Shown here piece after piece: positions 49,085-59,751 of a DNA stretch of 64,000 nt. Positions within the stretch are counted from its first letter, which is position 1. Each line of letters begins with the position of its first letter. The DNA is taken from contig NZ_JAHXDI010000004.1 of assembly GCF_023091865.1 (NCBI RefSeq), positions 124,001 to 188,000 on the forward strand, read 5' to 3'. Both the position numbers and the translations under genes were made by a program. A model generated the notes under the pieces. That model was not told the origin of the DNA. It searched no databases and saw only the letters and a program-made list of their open reading frames with translations. Source of the stretch: Chromohalobacter moromii (GTDB taxonomy: Bacteria; Pseudomonadota; Gammaproteobacteria; Pseudomonadales; Halomonadaceae).

Positions 49085-49711
49085 ATGGGTGTAGTGGCCA
49101 AGCGGTCGTCGATGACCTTTTATTCTGGTAGCGATGATCATTATAGCCATCGCGTGCGTATCGTGTTGGCGGAAAAGGGGGTGGCCGTCGATGTCATCGA
49201 GGTCAACGATGACAATAGCCCTGAAGAGCTTGCCGATCTCAACCCGTACAACAGCGTGCCTACCCTGTTGGATCGTGATCTGGTGCTTTATGAGTCCAAG
49301 GTCATGATGGAATACTTGGACGAGCGTTTTCCGCATCCGCCGCTGTTGCCGGTCTATCCCGTGGCCCGTGCGCAGAGCCGTTTGTGGATGCATCGCATCG
49401 AACGCGAGTGGTGCCCGCTGGTCGAAACGATCCAGCAAGGCAGCAAGAAAGATGCCGAGAAGGCGCGCAAGGAGTTGCGCGAAAGCATCACGGGTATTTC
49501 ACCGATCTTCGAAGACATGCCGTTTTTCATGAGCGACGAGTTTTCGTTGGCAGATTGCTGCATCGCACCGATTCTCTGGCGGCTGCCGTCGCTGGGCGTC
49601 GAGCTGCCGGAAAAGCAAGTCCAGCCGCTGGTGAACTACATGGAGCGCCTCTTCAGTCGTGATGCCTTCAAGGCTTCCCTGCTGGAGGCAGAGAAGGAAA
49701 TGCGCACTTAG
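49085..49711 (+). CDS. sspA: stringent starvation protein A
   Basis: A 208-residue RNA-polymerase-associated protein with a glutathione-transferase fold but no GST activity in relatives. It helps transcription in stationary phase and acid stress. Seen: [40 protein letters not shown] and [20 protein letters not shown], then the helical domain with [20 protein letters not shown]. The ATG follows GAGGAA. sspB lies 65 bases downstream. Confidence 0.96.
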   Translation: MGVVAKRSSMTFYSGSDDHYSHRVRIVLAEKGVAVDVIEVNDDNSPEELADLNPYNSVPTLLDRDLVLYESKVMMEYLDERFPHPPLLPVYPVARAQSRLWMHRIEREWCPLVETIQQGSKKDAEKARKELRESITGISPIFEDMPFFMSDEFSLADCCIAPILWRLPSLGVELPEKQVQPLVNYMERLFSRDAFKASLLEAEKEMRT

Positions 49712-49776
49712 CGTTGCCATGCATGAGTGTGCAGCGCTGATGAATCGTCGCCGCGAACCGAAAGAGGAAGTTGCCA

Positions 49777-50262
49777 ATGCTTTCCAGTCGCCCTTATTTG
49801 GCCCGCGCACTCTATGAGTGGTTGCTGGACAACGGACATACACCGTATATCGTTGTCGATGCCGAACGTGAAGGTGTGAACGTCCCCCGTCAGTCTGTGC
49901 AAAACGGGCAGATCGTCCTCAATATTGCGCCTTCCGCAGTGCGTGATTTGTATATCGAGAATGCCGCTGTAACCTTCGGCGCGCGCTTTGCAGGCCAGCC
50001 GATGCAGGTCATCGTGCCCATGGAGGCATTGATCGCGCTTTACGCGCGTGAGAATGGGGTTGGCATGGTCTTTGGTCATGAGCCGGTCATGCCGGAAGCC
50101 GAAGCGGGCGAAGGTGACGGCACTCAGCCGGAAGGCGATGGCGACCGCCCTGCGCTTGAAAGCGTCGAGGCGTCTGACGATGAAGAGGCCAGTGAAGCTG
50201 AGAGCGAAAGTGACGAGGCCCCGCGTACCAAAGGGCGCCCGTCACTGCGTGTCGTGAAGTAA
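49777..50262 (+). CDS. sspB: ClpXP adaptor SspB
   Basis: A 161-residue adaptor that binds ssrA-tagged proteins and delivers them to ClpXP. The folded N-terminal domain (SSRPYLARALYEWLLDNGHT, VPRQSVQNGQIVLNIAPSAV) is followed by a long acidic, disordered linker (about residues 108-150). The extreme C-terminal ClpX-docking motif GRPSLRVVK matches that of E. coli. ATG 49777 follows GAGGAAG; a TTG two codons upstream is also in frame. Confidence 0.97.
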   Translation: MLSSRPYLARALYEWLLDNGHTPYIVVDAEREGVNVPRQSVQNGQIVLNIAPSAVRDLYIENAAVTFGARFAGQPMQVIVPMEALIALYARENGVGMVFGHEPVMPEAEAGEGDGTQPEGDGDRPALESVEASDDEEASEAESESDEAPRTKGRPSLRVVK

Positions 50263-50290
50263 AAGCAGGGTCTTCGACCCTGCTCGGTGC

Positions 50291-50857
50291 TCAATCGAGA
50301 TATTCGAAGACTTTGACGATCCTCTGAATGCCACCCACTTGTGAAGCGATGTTGGTCACGATATCTGCTTCCTGGTGGGTCACCATGCCCATCAGATAGA
50401 CCGTGCTGTTTTCGGTGATGACCCGAATTCGGCTGCCGTCGATGCGCTCGTCGGTCGCGAGGTTTGCCTTGATCCTTCCGGTGATCCAGGTATCCGTCAT
50501 ACGCTGGCCGATGGGGGAGTTGGCGGCGACTTCCAGTTCGTTGTGAACGCGGCGCACCTGCCGGGCTTGTTCGGCTACGTTGCCGGCTTTTTGCTTGAGT
50601 TCGTCGCTCGCCACCTGGCCGGTGAGAAGTACCATGCCGTTGTAGCTGTCGATGTTGAGATGCGCGTCGCGAAAGCGCGCGTCGGTGCTGACAAGGTTGT
50701 CGGAAATCTTGTCCTGGATGCTTTCGTCTTCCACCTTCATGCCGGGGGTGCGCTTGCCGTAGTTTTCACCGCCCTGGTTGTCGGTGGAAGGCGAGGCGCA
50801 GCCGGTCAGTGCCAGCGTGATGCCAAGGAGGAGCGGGAGAATAACCTGTCGTGTCAT
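50291..50857 (-). CDS. dolP: outer-membrane BON-domain lipoprotein DolP
   Basis: A 188-residue lipoprotein (YraP/DolP) that supports outer-membrane integrity and BAM function in relatives. The signal peptide ends in the lipobox LALTGCAS (Cys near residue 20). Two BON domains follow: the first around ISDNLVSTDARFRDAHLNID, VLLTGQVASDELKQK; the second around WITGRIKANLATDERIDGSR, VYLMGMVTHQEADIVTNIAS. ATG 50857 (MTRQVILPLLLG) starts the signal peptide. It is last in lpoA-yraN-diaA-dolP. Confidence 0.94.
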   Translation of the reverse strand: MTRQVILPLLLGITLALTGCASPSTDNQGGENYGKRTPGMKVEDESIQDKISDNLVSTDARFRDAHLNIDSYNGMVLLTGQVASDELKQKAGNVAEQARQVRRVHNELEVAANSPIGQRMTDTWITGRIKANLATDERIDGSRIRVITENSTVYLMGMVTHQEADIVTNIASQVGGIQRIVKVFEYLD

Positions 50858-50867
50858 GACGAATTCC

Positions 50868-51479
<612 letters not shown>

Positions 51480-51851
51480 TCAAAAGGCGTCGAATGCCGA
51501 ACGAATCCACTCGAACGACAGATGGGGTGGCGTGCCGGTGACGCCGACGACGTCGAAACGACACGCACATGATAGCCCGTTGCGATGGAGATAAAAACGT
51601 GCCGCGCTGACCAGGCGACGCTGCTTGGCGGCGGTCACGGTCTCAAGGGGGTGACCATGGCTGGTGTGGGTGCGGTGCCTCACTTCGATGAAGACCAGCG
51701 TCTCGCCGTCGCGCATGACGAGATCGATCTCGCCACGTCTGGCATGTTGGTTGGTATCCACCAACTGCAAGCCATGGGTGGTCAGCCAGTCGGCGGTGCG
51801 GCGCTCCATGTCGAGGCCGCGCCGCCGTGGGTCATGGGTCGAGCGTGACAT
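51480..51851 (-). CDS. yraN: YraN, UPF0102 endonuclease-fold protein
   Basis: A 123-residue protein of the UPF0102 family with a restriction-endonuclease-like fold. The catalytic-type motif is visible: ARRGEIDLVMRDGETLVFIE, then VRHRT, with the conserved Glu-x-Asp and Glu-Val-Lys/Arg residues (an Arg here where Lys is usual), and VTAAKQRRLVSAARFYL. Its function is not established. It overlaps the end of lpoA by 20 bases and lies 18 bases before diaA. Confidence 0.92.
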   Translation of the reverse strand: MSRSTHDPRRRGLDMERRTADWLTTHGLQLVDTNQHARRGEIDLVMRDGETLVFIEVRHRTHTSHGHPLETVTAAKQRRLVSAARFYLHRNGLSCACRFDVVGVTGTPPHLSFEWIRSAFDAF

Positions 51852-53637
51852 TGCCGATATCCAGGTCGGACCCGCCGGTCAGTAGCGGCGCGGGCACGCC
51901 GGACTGGAATTGGGCCCAGGGCAGCGTGCGTTGGATGCGTCCGTCATCGCGTGCCTGAAGCGTTCCGGTTGCGCCGAAGACTTCCAGTGAGTGCAGTGCC
52001 TGCATCAGTGGTAAACGCCGTGCTAATTCGTAGGCGTCGACGCCCATGGCATTGAGCTTGAGCAAGCTAGGATCGTCTTGCGCGTTGAGTTCGCGATAAG
52101 TGGAGTAGAACGGCAGCGCTTCTTCGCCGCCGGTCGCCGCATCCGGTATTAGCCAGGGGATATCCATGAACATCACGTCGTTGAGGTCATGGTCGGCGCG
52201 CGGTTCGGGTTGGCCGCCATAGACCTGAGACGTCGCGTAGACCGGGAGATCGCTTGCGTAGTAATAGTCCAGCGTGGGGGGGACTTGGCGCGCATAGCTA
52301 GGCAATGCCACGAGAAAGAGCATGTCGATATCCTCGTTTCCACTGCGCTTGCCATCGGCATTCAACAAGCGTTTGGTCGCCTCGCTGACGGAGCCCTTGG
52401 GGTCATAGTGCACGACGGAATCGAGCTCGCCTTTCCGGTCTTCCCAATTCGTGCGGAAAGCCTTGAATACGCGTTCGCCCCAAGCATTGTCAGGGATCAG
52501 TGCGGCTGCCCCGTGATGGCCATCCATGCGTGCGCGCTTGGCGACTTGACGCGCCTCGTCCTCGGCCGACAGCCCATATTGGAAAAGCTCGTCTGCTTGA
52601 TTGCGGTCGTGTTCGCCGTAGTTGAGGGCCAGCGTCGGCAGAGCGACGCTGTCGCGCAGTTCGAGTTGCGACACCAAGTCCTTGTCGAGCGGTCCTAGTA
52701 CGACCTGTGCGCCATCCATGGTTGCTTGTGCGTAAAGGGCTTCGAGATTGCCTGCGCTACTGTCGTAGTACGTCAGTTGTGGTGTCTGTTCGCCCTGGTT
52801 AAGGGCGTCCATGTGGCGTGCCTCGATGCCTTTCTTTATCGCGTTGGCCACGTTGGCCAGCGGGCCGGACTCCGGGAGAAAGATGGCAATGTGCTTCACA
52901 TCGTTGCCGCGCAGATCCTTCAGTGCGGAGAGGTCGCTAGGCAGACGGCGGGCAGCGGGATGGTTGGGGTAATTCGCGCGCCAATCGGCCAGTGCGTCGG
53001 TGAGGCGGGACATGTCACCGCCGCTTTGGCGATATAGCCGTGCGAGCTCGACCCAGCCTTGGGTGAGGGTGTCGTCTCGCGCCTCCATGCGGTCGAGTGC
53101 GGTCTCGCTCAGTCGCGACAGTGGCGTCCAGATGTCGTCGTTGAGTTCGAACGGTGCCTCGTCGCGTTGCAATTCGATCAGGGATTCCGCCGCCGCACGC
53201 GACTCGCCGACTAGGGTTAGCGCCAGGCCGCGACGATGGCGTAATGTCTGCTGCGCATCGCGTGGTATGTCGTTGATATCGCCGAGTATCTGAGTGGCCA
53301 CCAGCGCGCTTCGGCCATCTTCCTTGCGCAGGCTGAGATCGGAGATCAGAAGCGCGCGATCGATGCGATCCTCGCGTGTTAGTCGAGACGCATCGAGGTC
53401 TTGGGCAATGTCCAGCGCCTGCTCGTCATTGCCTTGCCGTGATAGAATGTGGGCCGCTTGGAGCCTGCTCTGTGCTGCTTGGCTGGCGGATTGGCCTTGG
53501 GCCTTATCGAGCAGTTCGCTAGCGCTGAGGCCTTGCGTAGCGGGGCGTGTGTCGCTGGGCCCCGGGCCGCTGGCGCACCCAGCGAGTAGTAGGGCGATCA
53601 AGGCGAGCCCGAACAGGCTGCGCAACGATTTGGGCAT
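51832..53637 (-). CDS. lpoA: penicillin-binding protein activator LpoA
   Basis: A 601-residue outer-membrane lipoprotein that reaches through the periplasm to stimulate PBP1A. The signal peptide ends in the lipobox LLLAGCAS (Cys about residue 21). An N-terminal helical TPR-like domain (about 40-240) is followed by a periplasmic-binding-protein fold (HIAIFLPESGPLANVANAIK, DGAQVVLGPLDKDLVSQLEL, AALIPDNAWGERVFKAFRTN). It heads lpoA-yraN-diaA-dolP and diverges from rsmI. Confidence 0.94.
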   Translation of the reverse strand: MPKSLRSLFGLALIALLLAGCASGPGPSDTRPATQGLSASELLDKAQGQSASQAAQSRLQAAHILSRQGNDEQALDIAQDLDASRLTREDRIDRALLISDLSLRKEDGRSALVATQILGDINDIPRDAQQTLRHRRGLALTLVGESRAAAESLIELQRDEAPFELNDDIWTPLSRLSETALDRMEARDDTLTQGWVELARLYRQSGGDMSRLTDALADWRANYPNHPAARRLPSDLSALKDLRGNDVKHIAIFLPESGPLANVANAIKKGIEARHMDALNQGEQTPQLTYYDSSAGNLEALYAQATMDGAQVVLGPLDKDLVSQLELRDSVALPTLALNYGEHDRNQADELFQYGLSAEDEARQVAKRARMDGHHGAAALIPDNAWGERVFKAFRTNWEDRKGELDSVVHYDPKGSVSEATKRLLNADGKRSGNEDIDMLFLVALPSYARQVPPTLDYYYASDLPVYATSQVYGGQPEPRADHDLNDVMFMDIPWLIPDAATGGEEALPFYSTYRELNAQDDPSLLKLNAMGVDAYELARRLPLMQALHSLEVFGATGTLQARDDGRIQRTLPWAQFQSGVPAPLLTGGSDLDIGNVTLDP

Positions 53638-53804
53638 GGTGTCATTCCTTTATGGCGGTGTGACTCGGACGGTTCCCTGTTCCGGATTATGTCTGATGCG
53701 TGCTAAGTCTGGCGCCGACTGCATGCTCCACTGGCGCGTGGCACTCTGGCGACATGACACGACGCAAGTTATCCAATAGAGCGTCGCAACCGGGATGTTA
53801 ACGA

Positions 53805-54665
53805 ATGAGCGAAGGATGTGAAGGGGCATTGTACGTGGTCGCCACGCCGATTGGGAATCTCGAGGATCTGAGCCCTCGCGCGGCCCGTCTGCTCGGTGAG
53901 GTTTCCTGGGTGGCTGCAGAGGATACGCGGCACAGCGCACGCTTGTTGCGTCATCTGGGAATCGATAAGCCGTTGGTTTCGTTACATGAGCACAATGAAG
54001 CATCGCGGGTGACGGCGCTACGCGATGCGCTGGCCTCCGGCCAGGATGTGGCGTTGATCAGCGATGCAGGAACGCCACTGATCTCTGATCCTGGCTTCGT
54101 GGTGGTGCGGGAGCTGCGTGCTAGCGGGCATCGGGTCATCCCAGTGCCCGGTGCCTGTGCACTGGTCGCGGCGTTGTCGGCCGCCGGCTTGGCGACGGAT
54201 CGCTTTCTATTCGAAGGGTTTCTACCCGCCAAGGGAGGTGCGCGACGCCAGCGTCTGACGGCAGCGCTAGAGCGTGAAGAAACCTTGGTCTATTACGAAT
54301 CGCCGCATCGCATTCAGGCGACGCTTCAGGACATCTCAGCGTTATTCGGCTCGCGGCGCGTGGTCTTGGCGCGTGAGTTGACCAAGACGTTCGAAACCTT
54401 TCTCGACGCCGATGCCGAGACATTGCTGGCGCACATGCGTGAAGATCCCAACCAGGCACGCGGTGAATTCGTGATCATGGTGGCGGGCGCCGAGCCGCGT
54501 GACGATGAGACACAAGCCCTGGTCGAAGGCGAGGCGTGGCTTGCAGCAATGCTCGCCGAAGGCGTCGGCGTCAAGGCCGCGGCGACGGTCGTCGCCAGCC
54601 GCCTCGGAGGGCGCAAAAAATATTGGTACCAATGTGCACAGGCCCTCAAGGAGAGTGATGCGTAA
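53805..54665 (+). CDS. rsmI: 16S rRNA (cytidine-1402-2'-O)-methyltransferase
   Basis: A 286-residue SAM-dependent enzyme that methylates the ribose of C1402 in 16S rRNA. It partners RsmH, encoded 0.5 kb downstream, which methylates the base of the same nucleotide. Seen: LYVVATPIGNLEDLSPRAAR, ISDAGTPLISDPGFVVVREL, VPGACALVAALSAAGLATDR and FEGFLPAKGGARRQRL. It diverges from lpoA and precedes rnpB. Confidence 0.97.
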   Translation: MSEGCEGALYVVATPIGNLEDLSPRAARLLGEVSWVAAEDTRHSARLLRHLGIDKPLVSLHEHNEASRVTALRDALASGQDVALISDAGTPLISDPGFVVVRELRASGHRVIPVPGACALVAALSAAGLATDRFLFEGFLPAKGGARRQRLTAALEREETLVYYESPHRIQATLQDISALFGSRRVVLARELTKTFETFLDADAETLLAHMREDPNQARGEFVIMVAGAEPRDDETQALVEGEAWLAAMLAEGVGVKAAATVVASRLGGRKKYWYQCAQALKESDA

Positions 54666-54692
54666 CAATGTGTCCCTGCGGCGTTTAGGCGC

Positions 54693-54721
54693 TTGAGGGG
54701 CCTGCAAGGGGCTGTTATTCT
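54693..54721 (+). promoter_or_regulatory. promoter of rnpB
   Basis: TTGAGG (54693-54698), 17 bases, TATTCT (54716-54721). The predicted start falls at about 54729-54731, the mature 5' end of the RNA. Confidence 0.6.
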
Positions 54722-54730
54722 TGCGCGCTT

Positions 54731-55082
<352 letters not shown>

Positions 55083-55182
55083 ATTCGAATTTCAGATCTC
55101 CGGGTCTGTGCGCGTCATGCCGCGACATCTGCCTTCGGGCGGCCCGATACAGCGGCGGCAGGCCCTAACGCCCGAGTGATTC

Positions 55183-56178
55183 ATGCAGCATCGTGACAAT
55201 CCCGAGAAGGACCCGCTTTCCGATACGCCGAGTGCTGTTGATGATCGGGCGGTTGATTACCGACACGCGAGTGTGTTGCTCGACGGTGCGGTAGACGCAC
55301 TGATCACCGACCCCGACGGCTGCTATCTGGACGGCACCTTCGGCCGCGGTGGGCATTCCCGCGCGATCCTCGAGCGTCTATCCCCCCAAGGACGCCTGCT
55401 GGCCATCGATCGCGATCCGGCGGCGCTTGCCGAAGGCGCTACGCTAGATGACTCGCGTTTCTCTCTTCAATACGGCCGCTTCGCCGAGCTGGACACCATC
55501 GCCCACGATCACGCGTTGCATGGTCGCTTAAGCGGGGTGTTATTGGATGTTGGCGTTTCATCGCCACAGCTTGACGATCCTTCGCGTGGTTTCAGCTTCT
55601 TGCGCGATGGGCCGCTCGACATGCGGATGGACCCCACTCAGGGAGAAAGTGCCGCCGATTGGCTGGCCCGCGTCCCCGAGCGCGAAATGAGCGATGTCTT
55701 CAAACGTTATGGCGAGGAGCGCTTCGCGCGACGCATTGCCAAAGCGATCATCGCACGCCGCGCTGAGCGACCGATCACGCATACCGAAGATCTGGCGGAA
55801 CTCGTCAAGGCCGCGCACCCGGCCTGGGAAAAAGGCAAACATCCCGCGACACGGGTGTTTCAGGCGATTCGCATTCATATCAACGGCGAGCTCGAGCAGC
55901 TCGAGGCCGCGCTCGCTGCAGCACTCGAGGCGCTGGCGCCGGGTGGGCGTTTAGTGGTGATCAGTTTTCATTCCTTGGAGGACCGGCTGGTCAAACGCTT
56001 CATTCGCGACCAGGCACGTGGCGATACGCACCTGCCACGCGACTTCCCGATTCGCGATACGCAGTTGAATCGACGCCTGGCCATGGTCGGCAAGGCGAGT
56101 CGTCCCGGGGAGTGTGAGGTGGCCCTCAATCCTCGTGCGCGTAGTGCCGTGATGCGCGTGGCCCGGAAACTCGACTGA
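55183..56178 (+). CDS. rsmH: 16S rRNA (cytosine-1402-N4)-methyltransferase
   Basis: A 331-residue SAM-dependent enzyme (MraW) that methylates N4 of C1402 in 16S rRNA. Seen: [72 protein letters not shown] and the C-terminal [20 protein letters not shown]. It is the first protein gene of the dcw cluster here, because mraZ is absent. The Shine-Dalgarno sequence is weak. ftsL follows 8 bases after the stop. Confidence 0.97.
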   Translation: MQHRDNPEKDPLSDTPSAVDDRAVDYRHASVLLDGAVDALITDPDGCYLDGTFGRGGHSRAILERLSPQGRLLAIDRDPAALAEGATLDDSRFSLQYGRFAELDTIAHDHALHGRLSGVLLDVGVSSPQLDDPSRGFSFLRDGPLDMRMDPTQGESAADWLARVPEREMSDVFKRYGEERFARRIAKAIIARRAERPITHTEDLAELVKAAHPAWEKGKHPATRVFQAIRIHINGELEQLEAALAAALEALAPGGRLVVISFHSLEDRLVKRFIRDQARGDTHLPRDFPIRDTQLNRRLAMVGKASRPGECEVALNPRARSAVMRVARKLD

Positions 56179-56186
56179 GGTTCGTG

Positions 56187-56513
56187 ATGGCGGCTCAAGG
56201 ACGAAACACCGCGCTCAAGACAGGCTGGCCTTTCGCCAGCCGCTTGCGTTGGCGCCATATCATCTTGCTGGTGCTGATTGGCGTGATGCTGATCAGCTCG
56301 TTGGCATCCATCGCCAGTACTCATATGACACGCGTGCAGTATGCTCGCTTTCAAGAGCTTGAAAGCGAGCGTGATAGCTTGCAGACCGTCTGGGGGCGAC
56401 TGCTTCTCGAGGAGAGCACCTGGTCGGCGCCGGCGCGGGTCGAGGACATGGCCGTTAAGCGCCTGGATATGCGTGTCCCCGACGTCGATGATGTCGAGGT
56501 GATTCGTCCATGA
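56187..56513 (+). CDS. ftsL: cell division protein FtsL
   Basis: A 108-residue bitopic protein of the FtsQLB complex. A short cytosolic N-terminus precedes one transmembrane helix (about residues 28-48, IILLVLIGVMLISSLASIA) and a periplasmic leucine-zipper-like coil (about 55-85, RFQELESERDSLQTVWGRLL). The C-terminus EDMAVKRLDMRVPDVDDVEV is typical. ATG 56187 follows GAGG; a GTG lies one codon upstream. It overlaps ftsI by 4 bases. Confidence 0.92.
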   Translation: MAAQGRNTALKTGWPFASRLRWRHIILLVLIGVMLISSLASIASTHMTRVQYARFQELESERDSLQTVWGRLLLEESTWSAPARVEDMAVKRLDMRVPDVDDVEVIRP

Positions 56514-58222
56514 GTCGCGAACGCCGATCCACCACCGGGCGTCGTTCGCCGAATAACGGGCCAATGGGGCGTGGGCGCTACCTTTTTTTGCTGGGCATCG
56601 TCATCATCGGCCTGGGCGCCCTGGTCAGTCGCATTGCCTACCTTAACGTCATCGACCGAGACTTTCTGCAGAATCAGGGCGATGCACGCACGTTGCGTGT
56701 CGAGCCCATCAATGCGCATCGAGGGATGATCTCCGACCGTAATGGTGATCCGCTGGCGATCTCCACGCCGGTGGTTACTCTATGGGCCAATCCCCAGGAA
56801 CTGCCTTCCGATCCGGCCCAACTGACGACGCTCGCGCGCGCCTTGAAGATGGATCCCGATACGCTCGAAGCGCGTGTCGAGCGTTATTCCGAGCATGAGT
56901 TCATGTATCTGCGGCGGCGCATGACGCCGGAAGCGGCAAAACCTGCCCGCGACCTCGATATACCGGGCGTTTACGCCAAAGACGAGTACAAGCGTTATTA
57001 CCCCTCGGGGGATGTTGCCGCGCAACTGGTGGGTGTCACCAATGTCGACGACCATGGCCAGGAAGGCTTGGAGTTGGCTTACGACGACTATCTCAGTGGC
57101 CAGCCTGGCAAGCGTCGTGTGCTCAAGGATCGCAAAGGCCGTCTGGTGCGCGATCTACACTTGCTCAAGGACGCCAAGCCGGGGGGCGATCTGACGCTAT
57201 CGATCGACCTGCGCTTGCAGTACATGGCGTACCGTGAGTTGCAGAAATCCGTCGACGAGCATGATGCCGACGGTGGTTCCTTGGTCATGATGGATGCGCG
57301 CAGCGGCGAGGTCCTGGCGATGGCCAATCTTCCGTCCTATAACCCCAACAATCGCACTTCGATCGACGTCAATGGTCTGCGCAACCAAGCGGTGACCGAC
57401 GCTATCGAACCAGGGTCGGTCATGAAACCGTTGGCGATGTCGGCGGCGCTGGCGACGGACAAGATCGATCCCGATACGGTCATCGACACCTCACCCGGGT
57501 GGATGGTCATCGATGGGTATACGATTAGCGACTTTCGCAATTACGGCAAGCTTACCCCCGGGGGTATCCTGCTGCACTCGTCCAATATCGGGATGTCTCA
57601 TATCGCCTTGAAGCTGGATAAGGGCACTATCTGGAAGCAATATCAGAAGCTGGGGCTTGGGCAGCCCCCGGGAACCGGTTTTCCGGGCGAAGGTAGTGGC
57701 AGTCTACCGTCCTTAACCGGCCTGTCGCGCAGTGCCCAGGCTACCATGGCCTATGGCTATGGTCTCTCGCTGACGCCATTGCAGCTTGCCAGTGCATACA
57801 CGGCGATCGCCAATGACGGTCGGCGCCTACATCCCTCGTTGTTGAAGCGCACCTCGGCGCCTATCGGGGATCAAGTCATGTCGCCGACGATTGCGCATGA
57901 ATTACTGGGCATGCTGGAGAAGATCGTGCAGCCCGATGCCGGTGGCTCGCGTGCGATGGTGGAGGGGTACCGCATCGCGGGCAAGACCGGCACGGTTCGC
58001 AAGGTGACCGCCGGGGGCTATCAGCAAAAAGCCTACCGCGGCCTGTTCGCGGGTATTGCGCCGGTTTCCGATCCGCGCATCGTGACGGTGGTGATGATCG
58101 ACAATCCCAAGGGAGACGAGTATTACGGTGGTCTGGTGGCGGCACCGGTCTTTGGCCGTGTAGTGGGCAAGGCGCTGCGTCTTCTCGATGTGCCCCCCGA
58201 TAAACAGGAGACTTCCGAGTGA
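56510..58222 (+). CDS. ftsI: septal peptidoglycan transpeptidase FtsI (PBP3)
   Basis: A 570-residue class B penicillin-binding protein that cross-links septal peptidoglycan with FtsW. One N-terminal helix (about residues 22-44) and the pedestal domain (AHRGMISDRNGDPLAISTPV) precede the transpeptidase. The active Ser303 and Lys306 lie in IEPGSVMKPLAMSAAL, the SxN motif in LLHSSNIGMSHIAL and the KTG motif in RIAGKTGTVRKVTAGG. It overlaps ftsL by 4 bases and murE by 1 to 4 bases. Confidence 0.97.
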   Translation: MSRERRSTTGRRSPNNGPMGRGRYLFLLGIVIIGLGALVSRIAYLNVIDRDFLQNQGDARTLRVEPINAHRGMISDRNGDPLAISTPVVTLWANPQELPSDPAQLTTLARALKMDPDTLEARVERYSEHEFMYLRRRMTPEAAKPARDLDIPGVYAKDEYKRYYPSGDVAAQLVGVTNVDDHGQEGLELAYDDYLSGQPGKRRVLKDRKGRLVRDLHLLKDAKPGGDLTLSIDLRLQYMAYRELQKSVDEHDADGGSLVMMDARSGEVLAMANLPSYNPNNRTSIDVNGLRNQAVTDAIEPGSVMKPLAMSAALATDKIDPDTVIDTSPGWMVIDGYTISDFRNYGKLTPGGILLHSSNIGMSHIALKLDKGTIWKQYQKLGLGQPPGTGFPGEGSGSLPSLTGLSRSAQATMAYGYGLSLTPLQLASAYTAIANDGRRLHPSLLKRTSAPIGDQVMSPTIAHELLGMLEKIVQPDAGGSRAMVEGYRIAGKTGTVRKVTAGGYQQKAYRGLFAGIAPVSDPRIVTVVMIDNPKGDEYYGGLVAAPVFGRVVGKALRLLDVPPDKQETSE

Positions 58223-59751
58223 TGGAAACCGATACGCAACGTTTGGCGGATACCTTGGCGTTGCTCTGGCCATCGCACGCCACGCCTGCGCTGCTCGATG
58301 GCTGGCGTCCTGCGCTATCCACTTGTGTGATGACGCTCGACAGTCGCGAAGCGGGCCCCGGCGTGTTGTTCGTGGCCGTGGCGGGGGCGCATGTCGATGG
58401 GCGTGCTTTTATCAGCCAGGCGCTGGCGTCCGGCGCGGACGCGGTACTCTGCGATGCGGACACGATGCCGGAAGATGTTCCCTTACAGGATGCGCGTGTG
58501 CTTGGCGTGCCAGGTCTGCGCGGGCGTCTCGGTGAGCTCGGGCGTTACCTGTTCGGTGTCCCCAAAACACTGGAACTGATTGGCGTGACCGGCACCAATG
58601 GCAAGAGTTCAGTCACCCATTATATGGCCGCACTGTCGGAATCGCTGGGTACGGCGACGGCGGTTATCGGCACCTTGGGCATTGGACGTCCGGGGCAGCT
58701 CGAACCTGCCGCGTTGACGACGCCGGGGCCGTTGGCGCTTCAAGAATCATTGGGGAATCTGAGTGCGCAGGGTATCGAGCGCGTCGCCATGGAGGTCTCG
58801 TCGCATGCGCTCGAGCAAGGGCGTGTGGTCGGGTGCCGGTTCCATGCCGCAGTGTTCACCAATATCAGCCGCGATCATCTCGATTATCACGGTAGCATGG
58901 CCGCCTACGCAGCGGCCAAGGCACGCCTATTCAAGCATCGTGAGTTGTCGCTTGCGGTGGTCAACGGCGATGATCGTTTGGCGCCATTGATGCTGGCCGG
59001 CCTTCCCAAGGGGGTGCGCGTGCTCGCCACGGGGAGCGATGAAGCGACTACTTTGCGGGTCATCGACTGGTTTCCGCATGCGCTTGGACAGCGTGCTTTG
59101 ATCGCAACGCCGGAAGGTGAGCGAGAATTGGAGCTGTCGCTGCTGGGGCGTTTCAATCTCGACAACGTGCTCTTGGCGATGGCAACGCTCTACGGCCTGG
59201 GCAGCGACTTGGCCGTGTTGTTCGATGCCGCCGCTCAACTCGCGCCGGTGCCGGGGCGTATGCAGCGTCTGGTCGCGGATGATGCGCCGACTGTGGTGGT
59301 CGACTACGCGCATACGCCGGAGGCACTTCACAACGCACTCGAGGCGTTACGCGCCCATGTGCCCGCCCAAGAAGGGGCCAAGCTATGGTGCGTTTTTGGG
59401 TGCGGCGGTGATCGCGATCGCGGTAAGCGCCCGCTGATGGCGCAAGCCGCTGAGGCACTCGCCGACCGCCTGGTGATCACCGACGACAACCCGCGTGGCG
59501 AGCCGGCGGCGTCGATTCGTGACGAGGTCGTGGCAGGGCTCTCGAGTACGAGCCAGGCTCGCACGCAATGCGTGGCGGGACGTGGCGAGGCGATCGAGCG
59601 TACCCTGCAGGAGGCCGGCGCGGACGACATCGTGCTGATTGCTGGCAAAGGGCATGAAGCTTATCAAGATATCGATGGCCGACGTTATCCGTTCAGCGAT
59701 GTCGAGGTGGCACAGGCCGCACTCGAGCGACGTCGGGAGCATGAGGCATGA
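58222..59751 (+). CDS. murE: UDP-MurNAc-tripeptide synthetase (meso-DAP adding)
   Basis: A 509-residue Mur ligase that adds the third stem residue to UDP-MurNAc-L-Ala-D-Glu. The ATP loop GVTGTNGKSSVTHYMAAL, substrate region LTTPGPLALQESLG, VAMEVSSHALEQGRV and the DNPR motif in LVITDDNPRGEPAASI are present. DNPR points to meso-diaminopimelate rather than lysine. ATG 58222 is used; GTG 58219, one codon upstream, has better spacing from the AGGAG at 58206-58210. murF overlaps by 4 bases. Confidence 0.97.
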   Translation: METDTQRLADTLALLWPSHATPALLDGWRPALSTCVMTLDSREAGPGVLFVAVAGAHVDGRAFISQALASGADAVLCDADTMPEDVPLQDARVLGVPGLRGRLGELGRYLFGVPKTLELIGVTGTNGKSSVTHYMAALSESLGTATAVIGTLGIGRPGQLEPAALTTPGPLALQESLGNLSAQGIERVAMEVSSHALEQGRVVGCRFHAAVFTNISRDHLDYHGSMAAYAAAKARLFKHRELSLAVVNGDDRLAPLMLAGLPKGVRVLATGSDEATTLRVIDWFPHALGQRALIATPEGERELELSLLGRFNLDNVLLAMATLYGLGSDLAVLFDAAAQLAPVPGRMQRLVADDAPTVVVDYAHTPEALHNALEALRAHVPAQEGAKLWCVFGCGGDRDRGKRPLMAQAAEALADRLVITDDNPRGEPAASIRDEVVAGLSSTSQARTQCVAGRGEAIERTLQEAGADDIVLIAGKGHEAYQDIDGRRYPFSDVEVAQAALERRREHEA

